In this document: in pieces, positions 1-6,916 of the stretch
How the letters are laid out: every line of letters starts with the position of its first letter
Position numbering within the stretch: the stretch's first letter is position 1
Source: CAZMCC01 sp964564695
GTDB taxonomy: Bacteria > Planctomycetota > Phycisphaerae > Phycisphaerales > UBA1924
Length of the DNA: 8,697 nt
NCBI GenBank assembly: GCA_964564695.1
Contig: CAZMCC010000126.1
Span: 1 to 8,697, forward strand
Direction of reading: 5' to 3'
Translations under genes and position numbers: made by a program
The notes under the pieces: model-generated
The model's input: only the letters and a program-made list of their open reading frames with translations
What the model was told of the DNA's origin: nothing
Database searches by the model: none

Positions 1-2888
1 GGGGCCGGGGGCGGTACGAGGTGGCGGTGCGGGGCGGGTTGGCCGGAATCTGGGACTGGGACGTGCGCTCGGCGCGGGGGTATTCCTCGCCGCGGTTCAA
101 GGGGCTGCTGGGGCACGACGAGGCGGAGTTCCTCGACGTGCTGGACTCGTGGGAGGGTCGGATTCATCCGGATGACCGGGCGAGCGTGGTGAGCGGGCTG
201 GGGGAGCATCTGCGCGAGCGCCGGCCGTTCGACCGCGAGTTCCGGATGCGGACGCGCAGCGGGGAATACCGGTGGTTTCGCGCTCGCGGGCAGGCGGTGT
301 GGAACGCGGCGGGCGTGGCGACGCGCATGGCCGGGTCGCTGACGGATATCACGGACCGGCGCACGGCCGAGCAGGCGGTGCGGGCGAGCGAGCAGCGGCT
401 GTCGGCGCTGGTGGGGCGTGCGCCGGTGGGGATCGTGGTGTGGACGAGCGAGTTCACGGTGGCGGGGTGGAACCCGGCGGCGGAGCAGATCTTCGGCTAC
501 ACGCAGGCGCAGGCGCTGGGGATGCCGGCGTGGCGGATCGTGCCGCCGGACGCGCGGGAGCAGGTGGGGCAGGTGTGGGAGTCGCTCATCACGGCGACGG
601 GGGGGATGAACTCGACGAACAAGAACCTCCGCAGCGACGGGGCGGAGATCATGGTCGCGTGGTACAACGCGCCCTTGGTGAACGACGCGGGGGTCGTCAC
701 GGGCGTGGTGAGCGTGTGCGCGGACATGACCGAGACGCTGCGGGCCCAGGAGGCGCTGCGGGCGAGCGAGGAGCGGTACCGGCTGCTGTTCGACCGGAAC
801 CCGTGCCCGATGTGGGTGTACGAGATCAGCACGCTGCGGTTCCTTGACGTGAACGAAGCGGCGGTGGCGCACTACGGGTATTCGCGGGAGGAATTCCTCT
901 CGATGACGATCAGCGACATCCGGCCGGACGCGGACGTGCCCGCGATGCAGGCGAAGCTCCGCGAGGCGCGCACGGGCGTGCGCCACGCGGGCGTGTGGCG
1001 CCACCTCAAGAAGAACAACGAGGTGATCGAGGCCGACGTTTCGAGCTACTCGATCGACTACGACGGGCGGGCGTCGCGGCTGGTGCTCGCGATCGACGTG
1101 ACCGAACGGCGTGCGGCGGAGCGGAAGCTGCGCGAGAGCGAGGAGCGGTACCGCCTCGTGATGCGGGCGACGTTCGAGGCGGTGTACGACTGGAGCATCC
1201 GCGACGACGTGCTGACGTGGGGCGAGAACGCCGAGCGGGTGTTCAAGATGCACGAGGGCGAACTGGGGACGAACCTCGCGGGGTGGGAAGCACGGATCCA
1301 CCCGGAGGACCGCCCCGAGATCAGCGAGAGCCTGCGCGAGATCATCCGCGGGCGGGCGACGAACTGGTCGAACCAGTACCGGTTCGCGCGGGGCGACGGG
1401 TCGTGGGCGATGATCTCCGACCGCGCGTACGTGGACCGCGACGAGACCGGGGCGGCCCGCCGGCTCATCGGCGCGATGCAGGACATCACCGAGCTGCACC
1501 GGGCCGAGGAGGCGCTGCGGGCGAGCGAGGCGAAGCTGCGCGAGGCGCAGCGGATCGCGCGCCTGGGCAACTGGGAGCTCGACGTCGCGACCAAGAAGCT
1601 GCGGTGGTCTCAGGAAGTTTTTGGGCTGTTCGCCCGCGACTCGAAGCGGGGCGAGCCGGGGTATGAGGAGGCCGTCGGGCTGTACTTGGCCGAGTCGCGC
1701 GACCGGCTGCGCCAGGCGATCGAGCGGGCCATCACCCGCGGCGAGGGCTCGGAGCACGACCTGGCGGTGAAGCTGCCCAGCGGACGGATCGTGTGGCAGC
1801 ACGGCGTGATCCGGGCGATCAAGGGCCCGGGCGGGGTGGTGGAGCAGCTCGCGGGAACGGTGCAGGACATCACCGAGCGCAAGGCGGCCGAGGATGCGCT
1901 GCGGGCGAGCGAGGCGCGGACGTCGGCGGTGCTCGACGCGCTGCCGGACCTGATGTTCCGGATCGACCGGCGCGGGACGTACCTGTCGTACCACGCGCCC
2001 AACGAGGCGGACCTGATGGTGCCGCCGGAGCAGTTCCTGGGGAAGACGGCCCGCCAGGTGATGCCGTCGCGTCACGCGGACCAGTGCATGGAGAACCTGG
2101 AGCGGTGCCTGCGCTCGGGGGACATTCAGACGTACGAGTACGAGTACACGAACTCGAACGGGCGGACGCGGAGCTGGGAAGTGCGCATGGCGCCGTGCGG
2201 GTCGGACGAGGTGATGGCGCTGGTGCGCGACGTGACGGAGCGGCGCACGGCCGAGCGGCGCCAGTCGCTCATGCTCGCGGAGCTGGACCACCGGGTGAAG
2301 AACAACCTGGCGGCGGTGCTCTCGATCGCCGAGCAGACCATCCGCTCGTGCGAGACGATGGGGGACTTCAGCGAGACGTTCACGGGGCGCCTGCGGGCGA
2401 TGGCGCGGATGCACGCGGCCCTGGCGCGGACGAAGTGGGAGGGGGCCCGGCTGGGCGACCTGATCCGCCCCGCGGTCGAGGCGTATGTGACGACCGCCGG
2501 GCCGACGATGGCGACGCAGGGCGAGGACGTGGTGCTGCCTTCGCGGGCGGCGCTGCCGGTGGCGATGGCGCTGCACGAACTGGCGACGAACGCGGCGAAG
2601 TACGGGGCGTTCTCGACTCAGGGAGGTCACGTGAACCTGAGCTGGGTGACGCAGACGGGGCCGACGGGGGACCGGGTGCTGCATGTGGTGTGGCAGGAGG
2701 CCGGGGGGCCGCCGGTGCGCACGCCGGACCGGCGCGGCTTCGGCAGCGAGCTGATCAAGGGCGGGATCGCGTACGAGCTGCGGGGGCACGTCGAGCTGCG
2801 GTTCGACGAGGAGGGGGTGCGGTGCGACATGAACATTCCGCTGGTGGACGACCCGCCCAACGCGCGGCTCGAGGGGCGGGGCGCGTAA
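1..2888 (+). CDS. Multi-PAS HWE-family sensor histidine kinase (5' end outside the window)
   Basis: Soluble-looking sensor kinase that should autophosphorylate a histidine and pass the phosphate to a response regulator. Residues are numbered from the GTG at 21, but that GTG is probably internal: the frame is open to the left edge and reads RYEVAVRGG into GIWDWD, the normal beginning of a PAS domain. Six PAS domains are visible at about 1-112, 124-238, 252-362, 378-491, 513-619 and 630-740. Most end in a D-[IVM]-T-[ED] PAC signature (D109, D235, D359, D488, D616, D737) followed by a charged coiled linker of the ALRASE type. The kinase core has the H-box LDHRVKNNLAAV (H757), the N-box HELATNAAKYGA (H852, N857), W891-Q-E893 and the G-box RRGFGSELI (904-912). 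The N-box His and the W-x-E define the HWE family. No membrane segment, receiver or output domain is visible. The protein ends about 13 residues after the ATPase fold. Its partner regulator is not in the window and its ligands are unknown. Confidence 0.93.
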   Translation, partial: GRGRYEVAVRGGLAGIWDWDVRSARGYSSPRFKGLLGHDEAEFLDVLDSWEGRIHPDDRASVVSGLGEHLRERRPFDREFRMRTRSGEYRWFRARGQAVWNAAGVATRMAGSLTDITDRRTAEQAVRASEQRLSALVGRAPVGIVVWTSEFTVAGWNPAAEQIFGYTQAQALGMPAWRIVPPDAREQVGQVWESLITATGGMNSTNKNLRSDGAEIMVAWYNAPLVNDAGVVTGVVSVCADMTETLRAQEALRASEERYRLLFDRNPCPMWVYEISTLRFLDVNEAAVAHYGYSREEFLSMTISDIRPDADVPAMQAKLREARTGVRHAGVWRHLKKNNEVIEADVSSYSIDYDGRASRLVLAIDVTERRAAERKLRESEERYRLVMRATFEAVYDWSIRDDVLTWGENAERVFKMHEGELGTNLAGWEARIHPEDRPEISESLREIIRGRATNWSNQYRFARGDGSWAMISDRAYVDRDETGAARRLIGAMQDITELHRAEEALRASEAKLREAQRIARLGNWELDVATKKLRWSQEVFGLFARDSKRGEPGYEEAVGLYLAESRDRLRQAIERAITRGEGSEHDLAVKLPSGRIVWQHGVIRAIKGPGGVVEQLAGTVQDITERKAAEDALRASEARTSAVLDALPDLMFRIDRRGTYLSYHAPNEADLMVPPEQFLGKTARQVMPSRHADQCMENLERCLRSGDIQTYEYEYTNSNGRTRSWEVRMAPCGSDEVMALVRDVTERRTAERRQSLMLAELDHRVKNNLAAVLSIAEQTIRSCETMGDFSETFTGRLRAMARMHAALARTKWEGARLGDLIRPAVEAYVTTAGPTMATQGEDVVLPSRAALPVAMALHELATNAAKYGAFSTQGGHVNLSWVTQTGPTGDRVLHVVWQEAGGPPVRTPDRRGFGSELIKGGIAYELRGHVELRFDEEGVRCDMNIPLVDDPPNARLEGRGA

Positions 2889-2890
2889 GG

Positions 2891-3073
2891 CAAAGGCCGT
2901 ACGCGGAGGACGTGGAGGGCGCGGAGGGACGCGGAGAAGGAGACGGAAGCGGTGTGGATACCGGCCGTGTGTCGGCGATTGTCCCCGGTGCACGGCCGCC
3001 ATCCAAGACTTGCCGCCTTCTGCATTGCTCCGCGTTCCTCCGCGCTCTCCGCGCCCTCCGCGTACCTGCTTTG
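2891..3073. repeat. Long imperfect inverted repeat made of 9-bp GCGGAGG-type units
   Basis: The left arm at 2899-2937 is four near-copies of a 9-mer (acgcggagg, acgtggagg, gcgcggagg, then acgcggaga after one extra base). The right arm at 3027-3065 carries the reverse complement (ctccgcgtt, cctccgcgc, tctccgcgc, cctccgcgt). Both arms have GTAC at the outer edge, and a caaag/ctttg match extends the pairing outward. Inside lies a second perfect 8-bp inverted repeat, cggccgtg at 2962-2969 and cacggccg at 2991-2998. In RNA this could fold into one long nested hairpin just after the kinase stop codon. It may act as a transcription terminator or mRNA end, or be a dispersed repeat of the type found between genes in many environmental bacteria. 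No T-run follows it, so a simple intrinsic terminator is unlikely. It encodes no convincing protein. Confidence 0.75.
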
Positions 3074-3690
3074 GGGCATTCCTTCGGTGCGCAGGCGGTC
3101 AGCCACGCTCGACGAGCGGCGGTGATCCGGATAACTTGCGATTGCCCCGGATGAGAAAGCGGGGAAGCGGTGAGGGCCGCGCGACGGGTTTGTCGAGGCA
3201 TCCGTCGAGATCGTGAAACCGTTCGTCCGGAGCCCGCGTACAGAGCGGCCGAAAGTCAAAAAACAGCTTGAATTGCCGATCGAAACGCGGATCGGAAATC
3301 TGTTCGAATTCGTGGGATGAATTCTTGCACACCCGCGTGGGTGTGCTCTGATTGTCGCGTACGCGTCGCGGCCCGGTCGAATGGAGCCCGGCGGATACCC
3401 ACCCGCCGATGCGAGCGCGAACGTGTTGAGCCCCGTCCGGCACTCTGATGCCGGGCCCGGCTCGAAGCGTGTTCAACGGTCCGCCGACGCGGGCCGGTGG
3501 GATTTCAAGGATCGCTGACTCGGGCATGGACGCCCGCGGCGCAAAGTCGAGAGTTCTTCTCGCGGCGGCTTCTTTCCGCCATCCTCTCGCGTGGTGTGCG
3601 CCGTTGTCTCTCGCAGGGTCACAGGGTGATGTTGGGAAGTTCCGCACCAAGGCGCCGCGACGCGCTGACATGGTCGCCGCGCCCTCACTT
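3074..3690. other. Gene-free stretch upstream of the lectin gene
   Basis: About 620 bases with no reading frame that has a plausible start, ribosome site and protein-like composition. The part around 3240-3360 is visibly less GC-rich than its surroundings (runs such as gtcaaaaaacag and gaattc twice) and contains two dyads: ccgatc/gatcgg (3276-3281 and 3290-3295) and the 20-bp dyad annotated separately. Further on are ccggca/tgccgg (3437-3442 and 3449-3454) and an overlapping perfect palindrome gccgggcccggc (3450-3461). The region probably holds the promoter and a long 5' leader for the lectin gene. No convincing -35/-10 pair can be named by eye. Confidence 0.5.
3327..3346. promoter_or_regulatory. 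20-bp dyad, possible operator or small hairpin
   Basis: The arms gcacaccc (3327-3334) and gggtgtgc (3339-3346) are perfect reverse complements around a 4-base centre gcgt. The dyad lies in the least GC-rich part of the gap. It is about 355 bases before the lectin start, so it could be an operator for a regulator or a hairpin in a long leader. There is no T-run after it, which argues against an intrinsic terminator. The assignment as regulatory is inference from symmetry and position only. Confidence 0.4.
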
Positions 3691-3697
3691 GAGGTGA
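3691..3697 (+). promoter_or_regulatory. Ribosome binding site of the lectin gene
   Basis: GAGGTGA ends 4 bases before the ATG at 3702, a normal Shine-Dalgarno arrangement that decides the start. The bases just before it (cctc, 3683-3686, then actt, then gagg) can form a small stem that would cover the site. It is short and may be chance. Confidence 0.6.
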
Positions 3698-3701
3698 CCG
3701 C

Positions 3702-4595
3702 ATGTTCCCCGCTCCTCGAATCCCGTACGAACTCCACAGCCACAACCACGGCGCCGGCGCAGATGCTGCCCACCGGCGCCGTTCGCACGCTCTTCGAGCC
3801 ATCGCGCTGGCGATGCTCGTTCCCGTTGCCGGCGCGGCCGCGAATCCGGGTTTCACCTACTCGGACTTCGCGGCCCCGTCCGGCATGTCCACGCGCGGCG
3901 CGGCCGCCCTCGCGGACGGCGCGCTGCGGCTGACGCCCGCGTCGCCTCAGCTCTCGGGCGCGGCGTGGCACACCGCGAAGGTCCCCGTGGTCGCGGGGTT
4001 CACGTCCACCTTCGGCTTCCGCGCCTCGGGGATGGGCGGGTCCGGTGACGCCACCGGGCACGTCGGCGCCGACGGCTTCGCGTTCGTCATTCAGCCAGTT
4101 TCGTCGTCCGCGGTCGTGCTCGGTGCGAACGGGCGCGGAGGCAACATCGGCTACGCCACACTCCCCCGCGCCGTCGTCCTGGAGTTCGACACATGGTTCA
4201 ACGCCGCATCGCCCCGCGAACCCAACGGTCATCACATCGCCCTGGTCAGCGGTGGGCTCGCACCCATCAACGCGGCCACCGACACCATCGACGTCGATTC
4301 CCTTGGTGAGAACATCGCCGACGGCGTCCTCCACGACATCACCGTCGAGTACGACGGTTCGACCCTTGACGTGATCGTCGACGACCACCTCGCCTTCAGC
4401 TCGCCCATCAACATCGGCGCCAAGCTCGGTCTTACCGATGGCCTCGCGTATGTCGGGTTCACGGCGGCCACCGGAGGAGGGTGGCAGAACCATGACATCA
4501 CGCGCTGGCAATTTGTTTCGGTCCCGTCGCCCGGCGCGGCGGGGATGCTCGGACTTGGCGCCGCCGCCATGATGAGGCGGCGCCGGACCGCGTGA
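3702..4595 (+). CDS. Secreted L-type lectin-domain protein with PEP-CTERM-like sorting tail
   Basis: A 297-residue exported protein likely to bind carbohydrate at the cell surface or in the extracellular matrix. The ATG at 3702 follows a good ribosome site. The N-terminus is unusually long before the signal core: a His-rich stretch, then RRR at 25-27, a hydrophobic run at about 33-44 and an A-A-A cleavage site at 45-47. The mature part shows the legume-lectin pattern: a beta-strand FTSTFGF, ADGFAFVIQ with metal-site-like D124, GGNIGYA, a VVLEFDTWFN strand (E161, D163) and a HHIALV segment (H177, H178). The last 24 residues (274-297) begin VPSPG, continue with a Gly/Ala/Leu hydrophobic span and end with four arginines, the layout of a PEP-CTERM signal processed by an exosortase. 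The motif is VPSPG rather than VPEPS, a variant I associate with planctomycetes. The gene appears monocistronic, with hairpins downstream. The sugar ligand is unknown; no enzyme active site is seen. Confidence 0.85.
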   Translation: MFPAPRIPYELHSHNHGAGADAAHRRRSHALRAIALAMLVPVAGAAANPGFTYSDFAAPSGMSTRGAAALADGALRLTPASPQLSGAAWHTAKVPVVAGFTSTFGFRASGMGGSGDATGHVGADGFAFVIQPVSSSAVVLGANGRGGNIGYATLPRAVVLEFDTWFNAASPREPNGHHIALVSGGLAPINAATDTIDVDSLGENIADGVLHDITVEYDGSTLDVIVDDHLAFSSPINIGAKLGLTDGLAYVGFTAATGGGWQNHDITRWQFVSVPSPGAAGMLGLGAAAMMRRRRTA

Positions 4596-4599
4596 GTTT

Positions 4600-4634
4600 G
4601 GGCGCGGGCGGCGACGGAGGCGCCGCCCGTGCCC
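4600..4634 (+). terminator. GC-rich hairpin directly after the lectin stop codon
   Basis: gggcgcgggcggcg (4600-4613) pairs with cgccgcccgtgccc (4621-4634) over 14 base pairs, one a G-U, around the 7-base loop acggagg. It starts 5 bases after the TGA. No T-run follows, so it may stabilise the mRNA 3' end or pause polymerase rather than terminate alone. A stronger terminator lies about 130 bases further on. Confidence 0.55.
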
Positions 4635-4760
4635 CGGTCCGATTCGGATGAACGCTTGATCTTTCGACTCCCAAGACCCCCACACCCCCGGCGCCTCGCT
4701 GGAGGGAGAGACGGGCGAGGTCGGTGTGCGTTCACCACCTAACTCGCCCACACGGTTCCC

Positions 4761-4802
4761 CGGGGCCGGTCCGAACAGTCGGACCGGCCCCGGACCGTTT
4801 TT
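4761..4802 (+). terminator. Intrinsic (rho-independent) terminator
   Basis: A perfect 14-bp stem, cggggccggtccga (4761-4774) and tcggaccggccccg (4779-4792), closes a 4-base loop acag. It is followed within 6 bases by TTTTT (4798-4802). This is the textbook shape for the plus strand and marks the end of the lectin transcript. It also shows that the next gene should start downstream of here and not at the GTG codons near 4724-4726. Confidence 0.85.
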
Positions 4803-4914
4803 CGACCGCGCACGGGGCGAGTGTGCCGATGGCAGTGGCAACACCCGCCCCACCGCCAAGTGTCGGAACGCACCCGGGCACAAACCCAACAATCCACGCG
4901 GACGTACCAGACCC

Positions 4915-5607
4915 GTGACCACGCCATCTTCATCTCCGGCTTCTTCGACTTCGGCCTCGACACCGGGGCGTCGCCGGACTCGCCCGTGGGGGCCGCTGAT
5001 CGCGGCGGGCGTGCTGTTTGTCGCGCTGGCGGGGTACCTGCGCCTGGTCGAGCACACCACGCTGCCGGCGACGGCGACGGGGCCTGACGGGGCCGCGGCC
5101 GCCTCGGCGCTCCCGCCGATCACGGTCGACCGGCTCGTGCACGCGGCCAAGCTGGTGACGGTCGAGCTGGATGCGGCCGTGACGGCCGAGGCGACCGACG
5201 AGTCGTGGCGCGGGGACGTCGACGCGAAGGTGACGGTGCCGGTGCGCTATTCCTACGGCGTGGACCTCTCGGTGCTCGAGCCGGGGGACATCGCGTACAC
5301 GCGCCTTCTGAACACCTACCGCGTGCGGGTGCCGGCGCCCAGGCGGTTGTCGATCGAGATCCGCCCGGACGCCGAGCTGTCGTCGACGGTCGAGCTGGGG
5401 TGGGCGCGGTTCCGGAGCCGTGCGGGGGAGCACTACCTGAACCTGGCGCGGCGCGGGCTCTACACGGCGGCCGCGCAGCACCGGCTCGATGCGCAGCAGC
5501 AGGAGTTCGTCGAACGGGCGACGCGAGAGCAGCTCGAGTCGCTCGTGCGTGCGATCGCGGGCCCGGACGTGGGGGTTTCGGTCAGCTTTGCGGAGACCGA
5601 GCAGTGA
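4915..5607 (+). CDS. Single-pass membrane protein resembling DUF4230
   Basis: A 230-residue protein if started at the GTG at 4915. The frame is open further upstream, but that extension would read through the intrinsic terminator and is low-complexity, so I reject it. No strong ribosome site precedes 4915. The protein has a Ser/Thr/Pro-rich N-terminus, an RRRTR patch (19-23), one membrane segment at about 26-45 and then a soluble domain on the far side. The domain contains a helical stretch VDRLVHAAKLVTVELDA (71-87) and a strand KVTVPVRYSYGVDLSVLEPGDI (105-126). It ends in a long amphipathic region rich in Ala, Arg and Gln that includes QQQEFVERATREQLE. The pattern of 'tvev ... v.Y.yGvDLS.l..gdI' followed by an Ala-rich helix resembles the DUF4230 family, whose function is not established. 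That assignment is from memory of the family pattern and is moderate. The stop overlaps the start of the next gene, so the two are almost certainly co-translated. Confidence 0.72.
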   Translation: MTTPSSSPASSTSASTPGRRRTRPWGPLIAAGVLFVALAGYLRLVEHTTLPATATGPDGAAAASALPPITVDRLVHAAKLVTVELDAAVTAEATDESWRGDVDAKVTVPVRYSYGVDLSVLEPGDIAYTRLLNTYRVRVPAPRRLSIEIRPDAELSSTVELGWARFRSRAGEHYLNLARRGLYTAAAQHRLDAQQQEFVERATREQLESLVRAIAGPDVGVSVSFAETEQ

Positions 5608-6764
5608 CGAGACTCGCCCGTGTCCTGGGCGCGCTGGTCAAGGCCCGGTGGAGCGTGGCGCGGCTGGTGATCGCCGCGACGCTGATGTGGTATTTCGCCG
5701 CGGATTCGGGGGCGAGGCTCGCACGGCTGGCGCTCGCGAGCCTGCCCGACATCGATTACGCGGTCGAGGCCGAGAAGCTCCGCGAGATGGGGCAGTACGG
5801 CGAGGCGGTGGTCGTGCTGGACGCGGCGCTGGCCGAGTCGAGCCCCCCCAACCCGACCGACGCCGCGGCGAGTGCGCAGCGCGAACGCCTGATGGCGCAG
5901 CGGGCGAAGATCCAGGACGAGCAGGCGAGCTACCTGCGACGGGCGACCGAGGTCGCGTCGGGCGCGATCACCGGCTCGGGCGATTCGCTCGAGTCGCTCG
6001 TGGGCGCGGTCGCGGCCGATTTCTTCGTCGTGGGCGATATCCGCGACCTGGTGATCCAGTCGGCGCGCTATGTGCGCCAGGGCGAGGCCGACGAGCTCAT
6101 CGTGGCCCTCTCGGCGCTGGGGATCGCGACGACCGTGGCCCCGCAGATCGACTGGGCCCCGGCGCTGTTCAAGGCCGCGCGCCGGGCCGGCTCGCTGAGC
6201 AAGGGGCTGGGGGATCAGATCGTGAAGCTCGTCAAGGCGGGCGATCGGACGCGCCTGGTGACGCTGATGGAAGACGCCGCGGGGATCGCGCGGCGTTCGA
6301 GTCCGGCGACCGCGACGCGGATCCTCAAGCACGCGGGGGACGCCGACGAGCTGGCGATGTTCGCCAGGTTCACGGAACGGACGGCATCGCGCGGCAAGTC
6401 GGGGGCGCTGGCGCTGGCCGTGACCGGCGAGGCCGGGGCCGATGTGCTGCGGGCGGCGGCACGGTCGGGGTCGCGACTGGGCGTTGAGGCGGCGGACGAC
6501 CTGGTGCTGGCGGCCGCGAAGAAGGGGCCGGCGGGGGCGGCGCTCTTGTCGAGCAAGCTCGGGGTGCGCCTGCTGCGCCCGCACATGCTCGTGGGGCTCG
6601 CGAAGGGGTTCACGAAGGGGACGCTGCCGGACGCGGCGGCGAAGGCTCTCGCGCGGCTCGATCCGTACGGGTGGATCGTGCTGCCGGCGATTGCGGCGTG
6701 GACGCTGCTGGAACTGGTGTGGTTGGGGCGGAGGGTGGGGGGGGCGTGGAAGGCGGTGGGGTAA
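5604..6764 (+). CDS. Membrane protein of unknown function with TPR-like segment
   Basis: A 386-residue protein. The GTG at 5604 overlaps the previous stop as GTGA, which fixes the start and indicates translational coupling. The N-terminal hydrophobic segment is at about 17-33 (ARLVIAATLMWYFAA context), and a second one lies near the C-terminus at about 356-374 (GWIVLPAIAAWTLLELVWLG), followed by a basic tail. Between them is a single TPR-like helix pair at about 52-78 (YAVEAEKLREMGQYGEAVVVL), then a distinctive block ADFFVVGDIRDLVIQSARYV followed by GEADELIVALSALGIATT. After that comes a long Ala/Arg/Lys-rich helical region that looks like repeated short helices (about 200-340). I see no catalytic motif. 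Both ends appear membrane-anchored with the helical body between them, suggesting a scaffold or partner for the DUF4230-like protein encoded just upstream. The function is unknown. Confidence 0.82.
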   Translation: MTRLARVLGALVKARWSVARLVIAATLMWYFAADSGARLARLALASLPDIDYAVEAEKLREMGQYGEAVVVLDAALAESSPPNPTDAAASAQRERLMAQRAKIQDEQASYLRRATEVASGAITGSGDSLESLVGAVAADFFVVGDIRDLVIQSARYVRQGEADELIVALSALGIATTVAPQIDWAPALFKAARRAGSLSKGLGDQIVKLVKAGDRTRLVTLMEDAAGIARRSSPATATRILKHAGDADELAMFARFTERTASRGKSGALALAVTGEAGADVLRAAARSGSRLGVEAADDLVLAAAKKGPAGAALLSSKLGVRLLRPHMLVGLAKGFTKGTLPDAAAKALARLDPYGWIVLPAIAAWTLLELVWLGRRVGGAWKAVG

Positions 6765-6852
6765 GAGCCGGAAGCGCTAGCGCCCGGCCACGGCGATGGT
6801 CGTTTGCGCAGGGGTCGTCGCCGTGGCCCGTCGCTAGCGCTCTGGGCTCTTA
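6762..6852. repeat. 35-bp imperfect inverted repeat with GCGCTAGCG cores
   Basis: The left arm 6762-6796 and right arm 6818-6852 are reverse complements over 35 bases with only about five differences, separated by 21 bases. The left arm contains the self-palindrome GCGCTAGCGC, and the right arm CGCTAGCG. The outer end of the left arm is the TAA stop of the preceding gene, so the arms run taagagcc...gggctctta. It can form a long hairpin acting as an mRNA end or terminator. Alternatively it is a dispersed palindromic (REP-like or MITE-like) element. No transposase is encoded in the window, and no target duplication is evident by eye. Confidence 0.78.
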
Positions 6853-6903
6853 TCGTCCTACCCTCTGCGGTCCTCCATGGCTTGACGGGCATGTCACACC
6901 ATC

Positions 6904-6912
6904 AAGGAGGAG
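6904..6912 (+). promoter_or_regulatory. Near-perfect Shine-Dalgarno sequence
   Basis: AAGGAGGAG ends 4 bases before the ATG at 6917 (the AAGGAGG core is 6 bases away). It is the strongest ribosome site in the window, and it is the main reason to believe the 27-codon reading frame that follows is translated. Confidence 0.8.
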
Positions 6913-6916
6913 CCTC

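Noticed and set aside
1793..3154. 453-codon plus-strand frame overlapping the kinase and the inverted repeat
   Set aside because: It has Gly/Ala/Arg low-complexity translation in a second frame of the kinase, whose own frame shows clear conserved motifs.
2627..3259. Minus-strand frames across the 9-bp repeat region that translate to AEGAESAEERG-like strings
   Set aside because: These strings are what the GCGGAGG repeat gives in any frame. They do not indicate a real protein.
3325..3353. TTGCAC and CTGATT, 17 bases apart, as a promoter around the dyad
   Set aside because: The spacing is right but both boxes match the consensus poorly, so a promoter cannot be claimed.
2889..3701. tRNA, rRNA, CRISPR array or integrase attachment site in the large gap
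   Set aside because: I found no cloverleaf, no regularly spaced identical repeats with unique spacers, and no integrase nearby. The only repeats are the inverted ones described.
4726..4914. N-terminal extension of the DUF4230-like gene to a GTG at 4726
   Set aside because: The extension would translate through the perfect intrinsic terminator at 4761-4802 and is Pro/Gly/Arg low complexity. The GTG at 4915 places the membrane segment at a normal distance.
3099..5150. Open frame of 683 codons on the minus strand
   Set aside because: It lies antisense to the lectin gene and both hairpins, its composition is Arg/Gly/Pro/Ala low complexity, and it has no domain-like pattern. It is a by-product of high GC.
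5205..5603. Upstream extension of the 386-residue membrane protein to 5205
   Set aside because: It overlaps the DUF4230-like gene in another frame and reads as GC-driven Arg/Ala/Gly sequence. The GTGA overlap at 5604 gives a natural coupled start.
5460..6584. Long minus-strand frame opposite the membrane gene pair
   Set aside because: It is Arg/His/Gln-rich with no family pattern, and it is a shadow of the plus-strand genes.
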